A DNA stretch of 64,000 bases from Hevea brasiliensis (lineage: Eukaryota; Streptophyta; Magnoliopsida; Malpighiales; Euphorbiaceae). The DNA is taken from NCBI RefSeq assembly GCF_030052815.1, contig NC_079496.1:42061593-42125592 (forward strand), given 5' to 3'. This document shows positions 1-11,700 of the stretch, piece by piece. Position numbers and translations under genes: made by a program. Each line of letters starts with the position of its first letter. Position 1 is the stretch's first letter. Below the pieces are notes generated by a model, which was not told the origin of the DNA, searched no databases, and saw only the letters and a list, made by a program, of their open reading frames with translations.

Positions 1-24
1 ATTTCGGCTGCACTAGCTAGAAAA

Positions 25-894
25 ATGATCAGAAAGGGGTGTGAAGCATACTTGGCACATGTGGTAGACACCCAAGTGGGGAGTCCAGCATTGAAGGACA
101 TCCCTACAGTACATGACTTTCCAGATGTGTTTCCTGATGAATTGCCAGGATTACTTCCGGAAAGAGAAGTGCAGTTTGAAATTAATGTTATGCCTGGTGT
201 GGATCCAATCTCCATAACGCCATACAGAATGGCACCAGCAGAGTTGAAGGAGTTGAAGATACAGTTACAAGAACTACTTGAAAAGGGCTTCATCCGCCCT
301 AGTGTGTCACCTTGGGGAGCACCAGTGTTGTTTGTTAAGAAGAAGGATGGTACTCTCCGCTTATGCATTGACTACCGGCAGTTGAATAAGGTGACAATAA
401 AGAACAGATATCCATTGCCTCGCATTAATGATCTGTTTGATCAATTGAAGGGTGCAGCTGTATTCTCCAAAATTGATTTGCGATCTGGTTATTATCAGTT
501 GAAGGTGCAAGAGCAGAGTATTCCAAAAACTACTTTCAGAACTCGATATGGCCACTATGAGTTTCTAGTAATGCCATTCGGGTTAACAAATGCTCCAGCT
601 GCTTTCATGTATCTGATGAACACTATCTTCAGACCATATCTTGATCAATTTGTGGTGGTGTTTATTGATGACATTTTGATATATTCAAGGAATGCAGAGG
701 AGCATGACAGACATCTGCGGATTGTACTGCAGACATTAAGGGAGAAACAGCTATACGCCAAATTGTCGAAATGTGAATTCTGGCTGAAAGAAATCTCCTT
801 TTTGGGACATGTTGTGTCAGCTGAAGGGATCAAGGTAGATTCCAGCGAGGTAGAAGCTATCCTTAATTGGAAGCCGCCCAGGAATATCACATAA
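25..894 (+). pseudogene. pol: Reverse transcriptase part of element A pol (ends at premature stop)
   Basis: Ty3/gypsy reverse transcriptase, copying element RNA to cDNA in virus-like particles. The frame is already open at base 1, so the ATG at 25 is internal to the polyprotein (protease/RT linker GCEAYLAHV). Visible motifs: DVFPDELPG, the primer-grip style stretch [45 protein letters not shown], and the catalytic FIDDILIYS near residues 212-221. The frame ends at 892-894 with TAA, inside the usual [18 protein letters not shown] join; the same frame resumes directly after it and carries on into the RNase H region. This is therefore one nonsense change in a long polyprotein, not a natural end. 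Confidence 0.9.
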
Positions 895-936
895 ATTCGC
901 AGTTTTCTGGGTTTAGCTGGATATTACCGTCGGTTT

Positions 937-2187
937 GTGAAGGGATTCTCTATGTTATCTTCTCCATTGACTAAGCTGCTTCGGAAAGATGTAAAATTTC
1001 AGTGGACCGATAAATGTCAGCAGAGTTTTGATGATTTGAAGAGGTGTTTATCTGAAGCTCCAGTTCTCACTTTACCTACTCCGGGTAAAGAATACACAGT
1101 TTATAGTGATGCTTCTCACAATGGGTTAGGTTGTGTACTGATGCAAGATCGGAATGTCATTGCTTATGCATCACGCCAGCTGAAACCGCATGAGAGGAAT
1201 TACCCAACACATGATCTGGAGTTAGCAGCAATTGTTTTTGCTCTGAAGATCTGGAGACACTATCTGTATGGAGAGAAATGTTACATTTTCACAGATCATA
1301 AGAGCTTAAAGTACTTAGGCACCCAGAAGGAATTGAATTTGAGGCAGAGGAGATGGTTAGAACTCATTAAAGACTATGATTGCTTAATAGAATATCAGCC
1401 AGGGAAAGCAAATGTGGTGGCTGACGCTTTAAGTCGCAAGACTATGGCAAGTCTCAAAGTTTCTCCTTTGTCAATGGTATATGAATTGAAAGCACAGCAT
1501 GCCAGTTTAGAGATTGATGATGAGGGACAGACAATAGTTGCATGGCATGTACAGCCAGTGTTGATTGATCAGATCAGAATGGCTGCTCAGAGTGATGAAA
1601 AGTATCAGAAGTTACTGAAAGAAGTCCAACAGGGCAAGAAACCTGAATTCTCTGTGAGAGATGATGGTTTATTGCTACATCAGGGTAGAATGTGCGTTCC
1701 TAGTGATGTGGAATTGAGACAAGTTATTATGAAGGAAGCACATGAGTCTCCATTTGCTATGCACCCTGGTGGAACTAAAATGTACAGAGGGCTGAAGGAA
1801 CATTACTGGTGGATGGGTATGAAGAGAGACATAGCTGAATTCATTTCCAAATGCCTAACTTATCAGCAAGTAAAGGCAGAACATCAAGTTCCAGCTGGTT
1901 TGTTACATCCTTTGTCAGTGCCAGAGTGGAAATGGGAACAAATAACTATGGATTTTGTTACAGGACTTCCAAGGACACAGAGTAGTCATGATGCAGTATG
2001 GGTTATAGTTGACAGATTGACCAAGTCTGCTCACTTTTTGCCAGTTCGGATGGACTATAGCCTGGAAAGATTGGCCAGATTGTACATATATGAGATTGTA
2101 AAATTGCATGGAGTGCCGATTATCAATTGTGTCAGCAGAGACCCTAGGTTCACTTCTAGATTCAGGGTAGTCTTGAGAGAGCCCTAA
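937..2187 (+). pseudogene. pol: RNase H and integrase (zinc finger and core) of element A pol
   Basis: Same frame as the RT segment upstream; coding actually resumes at 895 ([17 protein letters not shown]). The RNase H domain shows [38 protein letters not shown] and VVADALSRK. The integrase N-terminal HHCC region follows ([20 protein letters not shown], then [10 protein letters not shown]): the second Cys of the usual CLTCQQ has become Tyr. The integrase core begins [13 protein letters not shown], but the block usually reading VSDRDPRF reads VSRDPRF, so the second catalytic Asp is missing by an in-frame 3-base loss near 2134-2140. A one-base loss near 2165 shifts the frame (TSRF then RVVLREP and stop) where TSRFWGSLQ is expected. 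Confidence 0.88.
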
Positions 2188-2257
2188 GAACTAGGCGAAC
2201 TTCAAAGACAAAGATTCCACCCATGCAGATGGCCAGTCTGAGAGGGTTATTCAGATA

Positions 2258-2989
2258 TTGGAGGATATCCTACGGGTTTGTGTGATTGAATTTGAAGGTA
2301 GTTGGGATACACACTTGCCTTTGATTGAGTTTGCTTATAACAACAGCTACCAATCAAGCATAGGGATGCCTCCATATGAAGCTTTGTATGGCAGGAAGTG
2401 CAGAACTCCTTTATGTTGGGATGAAGTAGGTGAAAGGAAGATGATTGGGCCAGAAATTGTCCAGCATACAGAGGAAAAGATCAGATTGATCAGAGATAGA
2501 CTCAAGGCTGCAACGGACCGCCAAAAGTCCTATGTTGATCTAAAGAGAAGAGATATTGAGTATGCAGTGGGTGATAAGGTATTCCTCAAAGTTTCTCCTG
2601 GGAAGAGGATTATGAGATTTGGCAGAAAGGGGAAACTGAGTCCTCGTTTCATTGGACCATATGAAGTTCTGGAAAGAGTGGGTCCTTTGGCATATCGGTT
2701 GGCATTACCTCCAGAGTTAGCAATGATACACAGTGTCTTCCATGTGTCCATGTTAAGGAGGTACAGATCTGACCCATCTCATGTATTGTCAGTTGAAGAG
2801 ATTGAAGTAAATCCAGACCTCTCATATGAGGAAGAACCCATAAAAATTATGGCTTATGAGGTGAAGCAGCTGAGGAACAAACAGATACACACGTTAAAGT
2901 CTTTGTGGAACCATCATTCAGGCCAGGAAGCTACTTGGGAACGTGAAGAGGATATGAGGAGACAGCACCCACAGCTGTTCAGAGACTAA
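2258..2989 (+). pseudogene. pol: Integrase C-terminal part and chromodomain of element A pol
   Basis: Continuation of the polyprotein in the +1 frame after the frameshift near 2165; readable from about 2225 (DGQSERVIQILED equivalent), so the annotated left edge is not a biological start. It holds the end of the integrase core (GSWDTHLPLIEFAYNNSYQSS, MPPYEALYGRKCRTPL), the GPY/F region (KLSPRFIGPYEVLERVGPLAYRLALP, HSVFHVSMLRRY) and a C-terminal chromodomain-like segment (YEVKQLRNKQIHTLKSLWNH, EATWEREEDMRRQHPQLF). Chromodomains steer chromovirus integration toward marked heterochromatin (known of the family). The natural TAA stop is at 2987-2989, about 48 bases before the LTR. Confidence 0.9.
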
Positions 2990-3021
2990 TGCCAGGTAAA
3001 ATTTCGAGACGAAATTTATTT

Positions 3022-3036
3022 TAAGGGAGAGAGAAT
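3022..3036 (+). other. Polypurine tract of element A
   Basis: The run TAAGGGAGAGAGAAT lies directly before the LTR start TGTAACACCCC. Plus-strand DNA synthesis primes here in LTR retrotransposons. The matching position in F reads TTTTAAGGGGGGAGAAT on the minus strand. Confidence 0.8.
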
Positions 3037-6000
3037 TGTAACACCCCAAAGTTCGGTAGTGCGTTCTGCTGCTCCAGTGACCAGTGCTGTCCGGACAGCT
3101 AGGATGCCTAGAACTACACTTCAATGTGAGTGAGGAGACATGAAATAATGAAATACAAGAAAAGAAAGTACAAGAAAAACAAAGGAAAAATGATAGCAAA
3201 GAAATGTAACCAAGTTAAACGAGTCAATAACCCTAGCGATGGGTGACCGCACTGGGAAGCCACGGCGTGGACCGTTGACTAGCCCTGGACTGCGGGGAAC
3301 CCTGGAAAACATTTTTAGGACTTAAATAGACCCTTGTTGAAGAATAAATATCATTAGAAATATCAAAGAAAAATTAAATAATTAGTACAAAGAAAAGTGA
3401 GAAATCGAAAAACAGACAAAACCCGGTGTTACCGAAAAATCGAACGAATCTAACAGGGGCATTATGGTCATTTGACACCCCGAATTGTCTTTTGACCTAA
3501 ATGTCCATTAAAAATAAATAGTATTACACTTAGAAAATAAAATGAAAAATTAATTTGGTGGTACCTAAAGTAAATAGCTAAAATCAAGGGTTTAATGTGG
3601 GATTAAGTGAAAGTTTAGCTTAAAATATGATTTAAATTTTTTAGTGGACCACTAAGAACATTAAAATGATTAAATATACTCATAAGTGGGCAGATTATTC
3701 CCACTCAAAGGTCATCTTCCTCACTTGGCTTAACCTAGCCGAATTGAAGAAGAAACAAACCTCCATGGGCGTGTTCTTGCAACCTTCATCCACTCCCTCA
3801 TTTCATCTCTAAATACTTAGGTTCCTTTATGAAAAATGGTCTACACATCACAAGGAAGATATTGATACCAAATTTGAGAAGTTTGGTGAAGGTTTAGCAA
3901 GTTACAATCAAAGGTAAGTTTACACTTTTGAGAATTCCTTTGTTAAGTTTTGTGTGCATGTTATGGGTGTTGATTTTGTGAAGGAAAATTTTGAGTTTGA
4001 AGAGTTATTGTTGTTTTCATTTTGGACAGCCATGGAGTCATGTTTTTGATGAGATATTTGTGCATATAATTGATGAGAAATGGTGTTGATCATGATGATT
4101 TAATAACCTAGTGAATTACTTCATGTTTATATGGTGATTTTGGCACTTGGATGAGAATTGATGAATTGTAGGGCAATGTGGTGTTGAAGAAGGTTTTCGG
4201 CAGCTTGGGAACCCTTGAATAATTGTATGTATTGATGGAAGTGTTGGCAGAATGTTGACATAGAAGAATTGATGAATGTGTATGTAAATTAGTAGTGGAA
4301 ATTATAGGTAATGAATAGGTGTATTTATGTACATATATTGCTAAATTTGGACTTTGTGGTTTAGGGTTGTATTTGATGTATTGAGAATGTTTGTATTCTG
4401 TCCAAATTAACCACAGTAAGAAGTGATAAATGAATATGGAATGGTATTAAATCAGAATAAGGTATGGGGATTTAAAGTAGAGCAAGTTAAATGTGTGTTT
4501 GAATTGGGGTTTGAAAGACATAAAGAGGACAGTGTACAAATAGACCAATAAGTTTAAATGTGTAACCTCAATTGGTATGAGACCAATTGGAGGTGAAACT
4601 AGGCACAAAATGCGCCAACTTTCATTGAGAAAACATACCAAAATTCTGCTTGCAAGGTGACCTAAGAAAATGACCAATTCGGATTAGGTGAAATTGGGAC
4701 CTGAAAAATGACCAATTGGGCAGCAGTGAGTGTTTAGGCCATAACTCACTCAAAACAGGTCCAATTGACCTGACATTTTAACCATGAATAGTTAAGACCC
4801 ATACCTACAAGTCTTATGAAGACACCAAAGCCCAGAAATGACCAGAAGCAAGTCAAAAAGCTTGCACAAGTTCGGGTCCAAAAACTGGCCGAACCAGAGT
4901 TGACCAAATTGACCAAAAATTGACCTAATTTGATACCATTTGACCAGCAATAGTGTAATGACCATAACTTGGTCTACTTAACTCGGATTGACCTGAAATT
5001 TTGCCCCGCGTGCAATAAGACATAGATCTACAAGTTTGTAGTTTTGACCGAAACCTGAAAACCGAGGAAACTAGATTGTCCGGTTAGGTCAAACCAGTGT
5101 CCCGGAATCCAGCAATTTGCATTAAAATGCACTAAACAAGGAAATGATTTTGGTAAAACGTACCAAACCTAAAACCCTATCGAATGTGACATATTAACGA
5201 CATTAAAACCTAATTTACCTAAAACGCAAAGAGGGTCGGTATATTAGGTGATTAAGCAAATAAAGGTATTCAGTGAATTGTTTATCGAACATTATCGTTA
5301 GAGGCAAATTAATTTAGCACTGAAACACTTCAAATTGTGTTTCTCAGTTAACAAGGACTCAGCAAAAGGGAAGGAAACACTGAGTCCAGACCAGGGAGAC
5401 AGTCATCAGAGGTTTGTGCACAACAACTGTTTCTTTTGAATTATTTTCAATTGAAATAAATATTGACTATTTGTATATTATTGTTTTAAATTGTGGAAAT
5501 GTGTTTGATGGACACTTATTGATTGAAAAATATTGTGAATGGTTTGTAACTGTGAAAAATTGTTTGAATGACATTGATGGATACTTATTGATTTAAAAGC
5601 ATTGGAAATGGTTTGAAACCACAGCTATCATGTATATTGATTGTATTCCTCATTAGCTTGTCTAGTGGGACGAATTGAATTCTCTCTGTCAAGTGTTGAG
5701 GTGTGTGCCTGTTGAGGACGAATTGGATGAGTACTCATATTTTTGCTAGCTAGCCATGTTATTCCTCATTAGTCATCGACTTTTGGGACGAATTGAATAC
5801 CTCATTAGCCATCGGCTTTTGGGACGAATTAAACTATGGATCATGATTAAGCTGTGTGTGATTTGTTGATGTGTATTGTGAGATTGTGAAATGGATTTAA
5901 ACTCTCATTGACATATACTGTCTTTTGAATTCAAACATGACCTGACTTATGAAAATCTATTGTGATATTGAGAAATGGAGTTTAAATTCTTATTGTCTTA

Positions 6001-6719
6001 AATTTGACTATGGTTTTAAGTATCCACTATTTACATGATTTACGAATTGTGATTTAAATTTGTATTTGGTTAATGTTGTGCACCACTGAGACATTGTCTC
6101 AGCGATAGCTTTTTATTGCTGTCGCAGGTAGAGAGACCGACAAGGCAGCAGACTAGGCTGCATATACATCCAGCGAGGGATTACCTGGTATAATGAGTAT
6201 ACCAATATTTTGCATTTTGTACTGTAATGTATGACACTGTATGTATATTTTGTTTTTGATTTTGAGCAGTTGTAAATTCAAATTGTACCTTGAAGTTGTA
6301 AATTAATTATGAGTTATTTGACTTGTGAAAATTGTATTATATTTCCTTATCTCAGACTTTGAAAAATTTCTATGGAATTGAGTTGATAAATTGTTGTGTT
6401 GAGAAATATATTGGAGTTGAGATTTGGAACATTATTGAAGTGCTTTTTGAGTTTTCAAGAACTGTTTTGTCCAAAATACAGATGGCACTCTGCCAAAATT
6501 TTTACAGAAATTCCAAATAAATCAAATGAGTTAGTTGTTTCACTTCAGTTCACCAAAGTTTTTAACACCTGTAAATAGTGCTCACCACGGTAAAAGAAGT
6601 AAGAAAAGTTTTTAAAATCCCTTGTAGTATATTTAATGGGTTATCAGTAGACGGAGTTGATAATTCATTAGGTATACTACGGGATCATGTTATGCCTTAC
6701 AGAGGGGTAGGGTGTGACA
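3037..6719 (+). repeat. 3' LTR of element A (3683 bp)
   Basis: Bounded by TGTAACACCCC and GGGTGTGACA. There is no convincing coding. Internal landmarks shared with the LTRs of D, E, F, L and M: a CCAATTGG-type doublet at 4569-4590; two degenerate blocks starting CCATAACT (near 4739 and 4971); AGGTTTGTGCACAAC at 5410-5424; GCTAGCTAGC at 5745-5754; three copies of a CCTCATTAG...GGGACGAATT unit (5646-5680, 5763-5797, 5798-5830); a three-hairpin module at 6075-6203; and GAGCAGTTGTA shortly after. Small ORFs in this LTR have no family resemblance. Confidence 0.88.
6075..6203 (+). promoter_or_regulatory. Three-hairpin LTR module, copy in A
   Basis: Stem 1: CTGAGAC (6086-6092) with GTCTCAG (6096-6102). 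Stem 2: GCGATAGC (6102-6109) with GCTGTCGC (6118-6125), followed by AGGTA. Stem 3: GGTATA (6187-6192) with TATACC (6198-6203). The same order occurs in the LTRs of D, F, L and M, and in part in E and C. The role is unknown; RNA packaging, dimerisation, RNA processing or splicing control are possible inferences. Confidence 0.6.
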
Positions 6720-8234
6720 AAATGAATTCATTAATTGATGATTGGCTTTGATTTGTGAATATTGAATTGGAACTTGATGAATTTAAATTAATGGAAATGT
6801 GTGATGATGTGTAAATTGATTGCATTGTTGGGATGATGATGCATTGTGTAATTGGAGTGCATGAATGTGCCATATGGTTGAATGAAGAGTGTGTGAGTGA
6901 GTGATTGATGTTTGCATGTTCATGTTGAATGTGAAAAGGGCAGTTATTTTTCACTTGCAGTGTGATTGGATTTTTTAAAATGGGTATACATTTATCTTGT
7001 GTGGGTGTAGGTTGTTATGTGCTGTTATTAAGGAATAATTCCAAGTCTAGGTTCGGGGCTGCATTAATTTTTATTTTTTGGTTTATAGTTTAAGTCATTT
7101 TGTATAGTTTTGAGTTACTTTGTCTTTTTTTTTTTTGTTGAATTAGTTAGTGTTTTCATTTCTTTTGTGTTTATTGTGAAATGTGGTTGCATTATTGATT
7201 AGAATATCATAAGAAAATAATTTTGGCCATTATTGAATTTATTGTTTCAATCTGAGTTTGAGAATTAAATCTATAGTTAAGTTGTTTAGATATGTGATTT
7301 GCTTAAATGGGATTCTATGCCATTAATGATTAGTTTTGCTTCACCAACCTTACATGTTTATTTCATTTTGTTTATTGAAGCAAAATGTAGATAGTGTGCT
7401 TAGGAGATTAAGCAAAATAGGCAAACAAAATTTCAATGTGAGAATGAATTAGTTACATGATTGGAGCATGCTTGGATCTTATTTCATATTCCTTCTTTGT
7501 GTATACAATTGTACATAAAAAAAAAAAAAGAAAAATAGCTTAATAAAATTGCATAGTCTACTCTGCTAGTTTGAGTTATAAGTAATGAGGAACATTGAGT
7601 CAAATGTTAGCTTGGATTATGAGTATGTAAAGCATTGTAAATTTGTGAATTGTTGAGTAATCAGATGTCTTCATGACTAATTTTAGCATTCATGATGAGC
7701 CAGATAATTGACAATTTAGGGAAGAGTGTCAAAAAGTTGTTCAGAGAAAATTTTTTTTTTCAATAAATAAAGAAAAGTATAAAAATAAGGAATAGAATTT
7801 GAGAATTCTGGCATGCTTTGATTTAGCGTAATTGGTTTATTCTCTTAAATATTTTTTGAAGTATGTTTCAATTCTATATATCTCTAGAAATACTATCTCA
7901 TTAGAGGAAATAGACTAATGAAATTGCATGTTTAAAGTGTGGAGTAAGAAGTTTTATTGCTTTGTTGAAGTTTAAAGGAAGTAAACTAATTATTAATTGT
8001 CTATAGTTTCATTTGAGTATGAATAGGTTGAAATAATTAAACTATGGAATTTAATTTTTAAAGTTATTATTAGGGTGATTAAATTTAAGCATTTCGGCAT
8101 AATTATTCTTTTCTAAGTTGATTTATCAAAGATGCAATCATGTTTTGTAAGTTTTGAATTATATCAAATTTCTCATTTGTGCTTTATTTTTTATTTTGCT
8201 TGAGGACAAGCAAAGATTCTAGTTTGGGGGTATT
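6720..8234 (+). mobile_element. Element K: 3' internal region of a Tat/Athila-like gypsy element (non-coding remnant)
   Basis: An AT-rich stretch with no coding frame. It ends in a signature known from the 3' ends of Tat/Athila-type plant gypsy elements: CTTGAGGACAAGCAAAG, then AGTTTGGGGGTA as polypurine tract (about 8221-8232), then an LTR-like start TGATCC at 8235. The assignment rests on that junction. The left part is cut by the 3' end of element A at 6719. It also contains poly-A and poly-T runs (7519-7532, 7121-7136). No protein domains remain. Confidence 0.55.
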
Positions 8235-8670
8235 TGATCCACAGTATTTTAATAGTTTTTAGCTATGTTAATTTTTTTTTCATTTTTGGCCATTTCATTA
8301 ATTTTTATTAGCATTTGTCAAAGTAATTAGCTTAAAATCCATTTTCTTTTATTCAATTAGATACTATTGTTTTTGTGTGAGGATTAACTAAAAGAGCTTT
8401 CTAGTGACAAAAAATTTGACAAAAAATAGAAGTTGGAGATTAAATAGAGTTCTAGGCAATAAATCCCACAACTAAGCCATGGAAATTGGAGTAATTTCAC
8501 ACCCAAGCTGTGGGAAGAATAATAGAGTGAAAAGCATAGAAGCATTAAATCCCATAAACAGCCTATGGGATGGAGTTAGGTGCACAACCTACCTATGGAA
8601 TGAAAAAATGTGCACAACCAGGCTGTGGAATGATGGAAAGCTACACAAACAGGTAGTGTGATGCTCTTTT
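8235..8670 (+). repeat. LTR start of element K (interrupted at 8670)
   Basis: It begins TGATCCACAG directly after the polypurine tract and matches a second copy at 48553-48966 over more than 400 bases (both contain GGAGTAAT, CACACCCAAG, TGTGGGAAGAA and ATAGAGTGAAA). It stops at 8670 where copia LTR J starts; the base run CTCTTTTTATGC that is uninterrupted in the second copy is split here by J. Short ORFs in it are not believable genes. Confidence 0.65.
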
Positions 8671-8710
8671 TGAAAGAAAAATACACTAAAGGGTCAAAAT
8701 TAGCAATTTT

Positions 8711-11700
8711 TGTAGCACCCCTCACCCGTCTACAGTGTACTCGAGCAAGGTGTGCCACATTCGGTGCCGGGGTACCCTATCTTATCCTGTCGTGTCCATT
8801 GTTAATTTTTAAACTTTATAGAAAATATATAGTAATATTTTTTTTATCATAATTTATATCTGTAGAAACCCGGGCAGAGCCTCCTTTGTTTTATTGGCAT
8901 CTGGCGGGTTCCAATAGTTACCTATAAAAAACAACTTCATATCATATCTATTCTATTCAAATTTTAAGAAAATAATATTTTTCATTCATTCATTCATATG
9001 GAAATTATACACAAAAAGTCGTAAGTTTATTTTACAGTCTCAGAAATATCAATACAATTTATTACATCATCAACTATAATTACATGAACTAAAATACTAA
9101 TCTATACATGGGCCCTACCAAAATATTATAACTGATGAGGAGACTCGTAACTCGAATCAGTGCATCCGACAATCGTAATCGAGTACTAGTGTGGCGACAT
9201 CGCTATGTCTGGCCTCTAGTACCTACGCGATGGAAAATCTAACACGCTAAGCAAATTGCTTAGTGGTGCATAATCTTAAAGAAATTCAACTAAATAATTA
9301 TAAATACTAATTTTGTGTAAACTTTTGCAATTCTAGGTCATTTGTATATTTTACTGCACTTTGAGAATAAATTAATTAGCAGTATCTTTTCTGTGTATTT
9401 ATTTCATTTTTTGTCTTTTTTAAACTCATGTCAGAGTCTTTAAAATTACTTCAGTGTATTTCATGTCATATCAGTGTATTTCATGCCATATCAGCGTATT
9501 TCATGCCATATCAATGTATTTGTGCCCAAGTAACCTATAATAGGCTATAATGCTGGATACACGGGAGTATATGGATTAGACCTCCATATGTCTACCCTAT
9601 ATATAACTGTCATATCAGGCACAAGGCCAGTGGGTAGGCTGTTAAAGCCAGAAATACAATTATGCACAATGGCATCTGTCATGTCTGGCACAAGGCCAGT
9701 GGGCAAGCATATAATAACCTGTATATAATTGTCTGTGAGGTACAAGGCCAGCGGTTAGAAATCATATCAGACATATTTTGTCAATTAATGATTATTCATG
9801 TAGGCAGTACTGCTATCTGTAGTCTCTAATTGATACACCAATCGATCCAATTATATATATAAGTCTAGGTATACTTTGGGCAAATTAGTATTATTAAGCA
9901 CTTATAGTTTTATTATTTTATGCTATGTACTATTAAGGGTTCATAAAATATTGTTATTTCACTTCATGTACTATCTATACTTTATACCATTTTCATGTCA
10001 TTATAATGGGAACATAGGTCCTAAGTACATATTCATATAACTTATGTATTTATCACTCTCATTATTTTATGTCATGTACCATACATATTTATAGTATTGT
10101 TATTTCATACATGATGGAAACATAGGTTCCAAGTGTGTTTTCCTATGACTTATGTGTTTAGCAAACCATTTAGGTAATTTTACATTTTATGTATCAACTA
10201 ATTTCATGTCAACTTATAGTAGGAAAGTGGGAAAAGTGGGACCGATATACCTGTTTCATGTATTTTAGCATGTAGTAACTTATTAGGGATAAGTTAATAA
10301 TTTATTCCAAGAACCTTTCTTTAGGTAATGTTTTGTTTTTGCATATCAAATTGAGCAATTTGTGGCTACTTTTTGGACACACTTCCTCAATAGAAGTTGT
10401 TCCTCTATGCCTTGTGTTTATTTTCCTTTTTGAATCATGTCATTTGGATTTGTATAACTCAAGTTATGGTCAAATAACCATAAATAGGTCAATTCTAAAT
10501 TTTGGTTCTTTTAAGTAGGCAATTTTGGTTATGGTCTTTATCAATTTATTTGAATAGCTTATAGTAATATTTAGGCCTAGTGTTCTTCATGAGATTTGTT
10601 TCCTTATGTCTTGTGGTCACTTAGAATTTCTAGTTGCAATTTTTCAAGTCTTGTAGAATTTATTATAGCCATATTATTAGACTGGACTCAAATGTCCTAT
10701 ACTAATATAATCCTCAATTAGGTCAGTAACTTTGACCTATAATTTAAGCTTTTTACATTCATAAGTTGAGGAAGATGTCTAAAACAAAGTTGAAGATCCG
10801 TTTCTCAGGTTTCCAGAATGCTATGGCTCATTTCAGTTGAAGATTTCTAGTGGGAGATTTGCTAAAAAGAATATTCTAGATTTAATGGTCAATTATACCA
10901 TTTCTAGATTTTGTACATCAAATTGATCAAGCAAATTGACCTATTTCTCTTGGTTTCTGGGTTTTGGTCCAATTACCAATTTTGTAAGTCTATGTCTTTA
11001 TTGAAATTTTGGCACTAATTTCATGTCATTTGGAGTTGTATAGACCAAGACATGGTCTTTTTACCAAAACTGGTCAAGTTGCATTTATTTGGCAAATTCT
11101 GGGTTGCAATGGTTCTGGACAGTTTTGGTACCCCAACTTGGGCAAGTAATTTGACTTAGTTAATGTCATTTCTGGGTTCTGTGATCTTCACAAAAGTGGT
11201 AGCCCTATGTCTAGGTTTCCAATGATATAAATTTCAGGTCATTTGGACCTATTTTGAGTGGGTAATGACCAATTGAGTGACTACTGTTCATATGGTCAAA
11301 TTCTGGGTTTGCAAATTGCCAATTTAGGATTTGATCAGTTTTGAGGTCACTATATAGGCAGAATTTTGGCATGACTTCTTCACGAAATTTGGTCCATTAT
11401 AAGTCTAGTTTTACCTCCAATTGGCCTCATGCCAATTGGGGTCACACAAATTCATTTATGGCTTAAAATGTATACTACCCTCAACAACCTCAACCTGCAT
11501 TTGAAAATTTGCACTTCTAATGGACATCATTAACAATTCAATTTGGTCAAATGTCCAACAACAACTCAATTTGATCAAATGTCCAGCAACAACTTAATTC
11601 AATTAAATCATATGTCCAACAACAACTCAATTCACTTAAATATCTAGCAACAACTCAATTAAATTAAATCAAATGTCCAACAATTATACAAGTCTCCAAA

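Larger units (their letters stand above)
1..6719 (+). mobile_element. Element A: Ty3/gypsy chromovirus (Tekay/Del-like), 3' half
   Basis: The left end of this element lies outside the window. What is present, in order, is reverse transcriptase, RNase H, integrase, a C-terminal chromodomain, a purine-rich tract and a 3' LTR of about 3.68 kb that starts TGTAACACCCC and ends GGGTGTGACA. The RT-RNaseH-IN order with a chromodomain identifies a chromovirus; the long LTR and sequence style fit the Tekay/Del clade (known family property). Coding is broken by one stop and one frameshift, so this copy is dead. Its LTR start is nearly the same as that of element F, which makes A the closest coding-capable relative of F here. 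It interrupts element K, whose 3' region continues at 6720. Confidence 0.9.
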
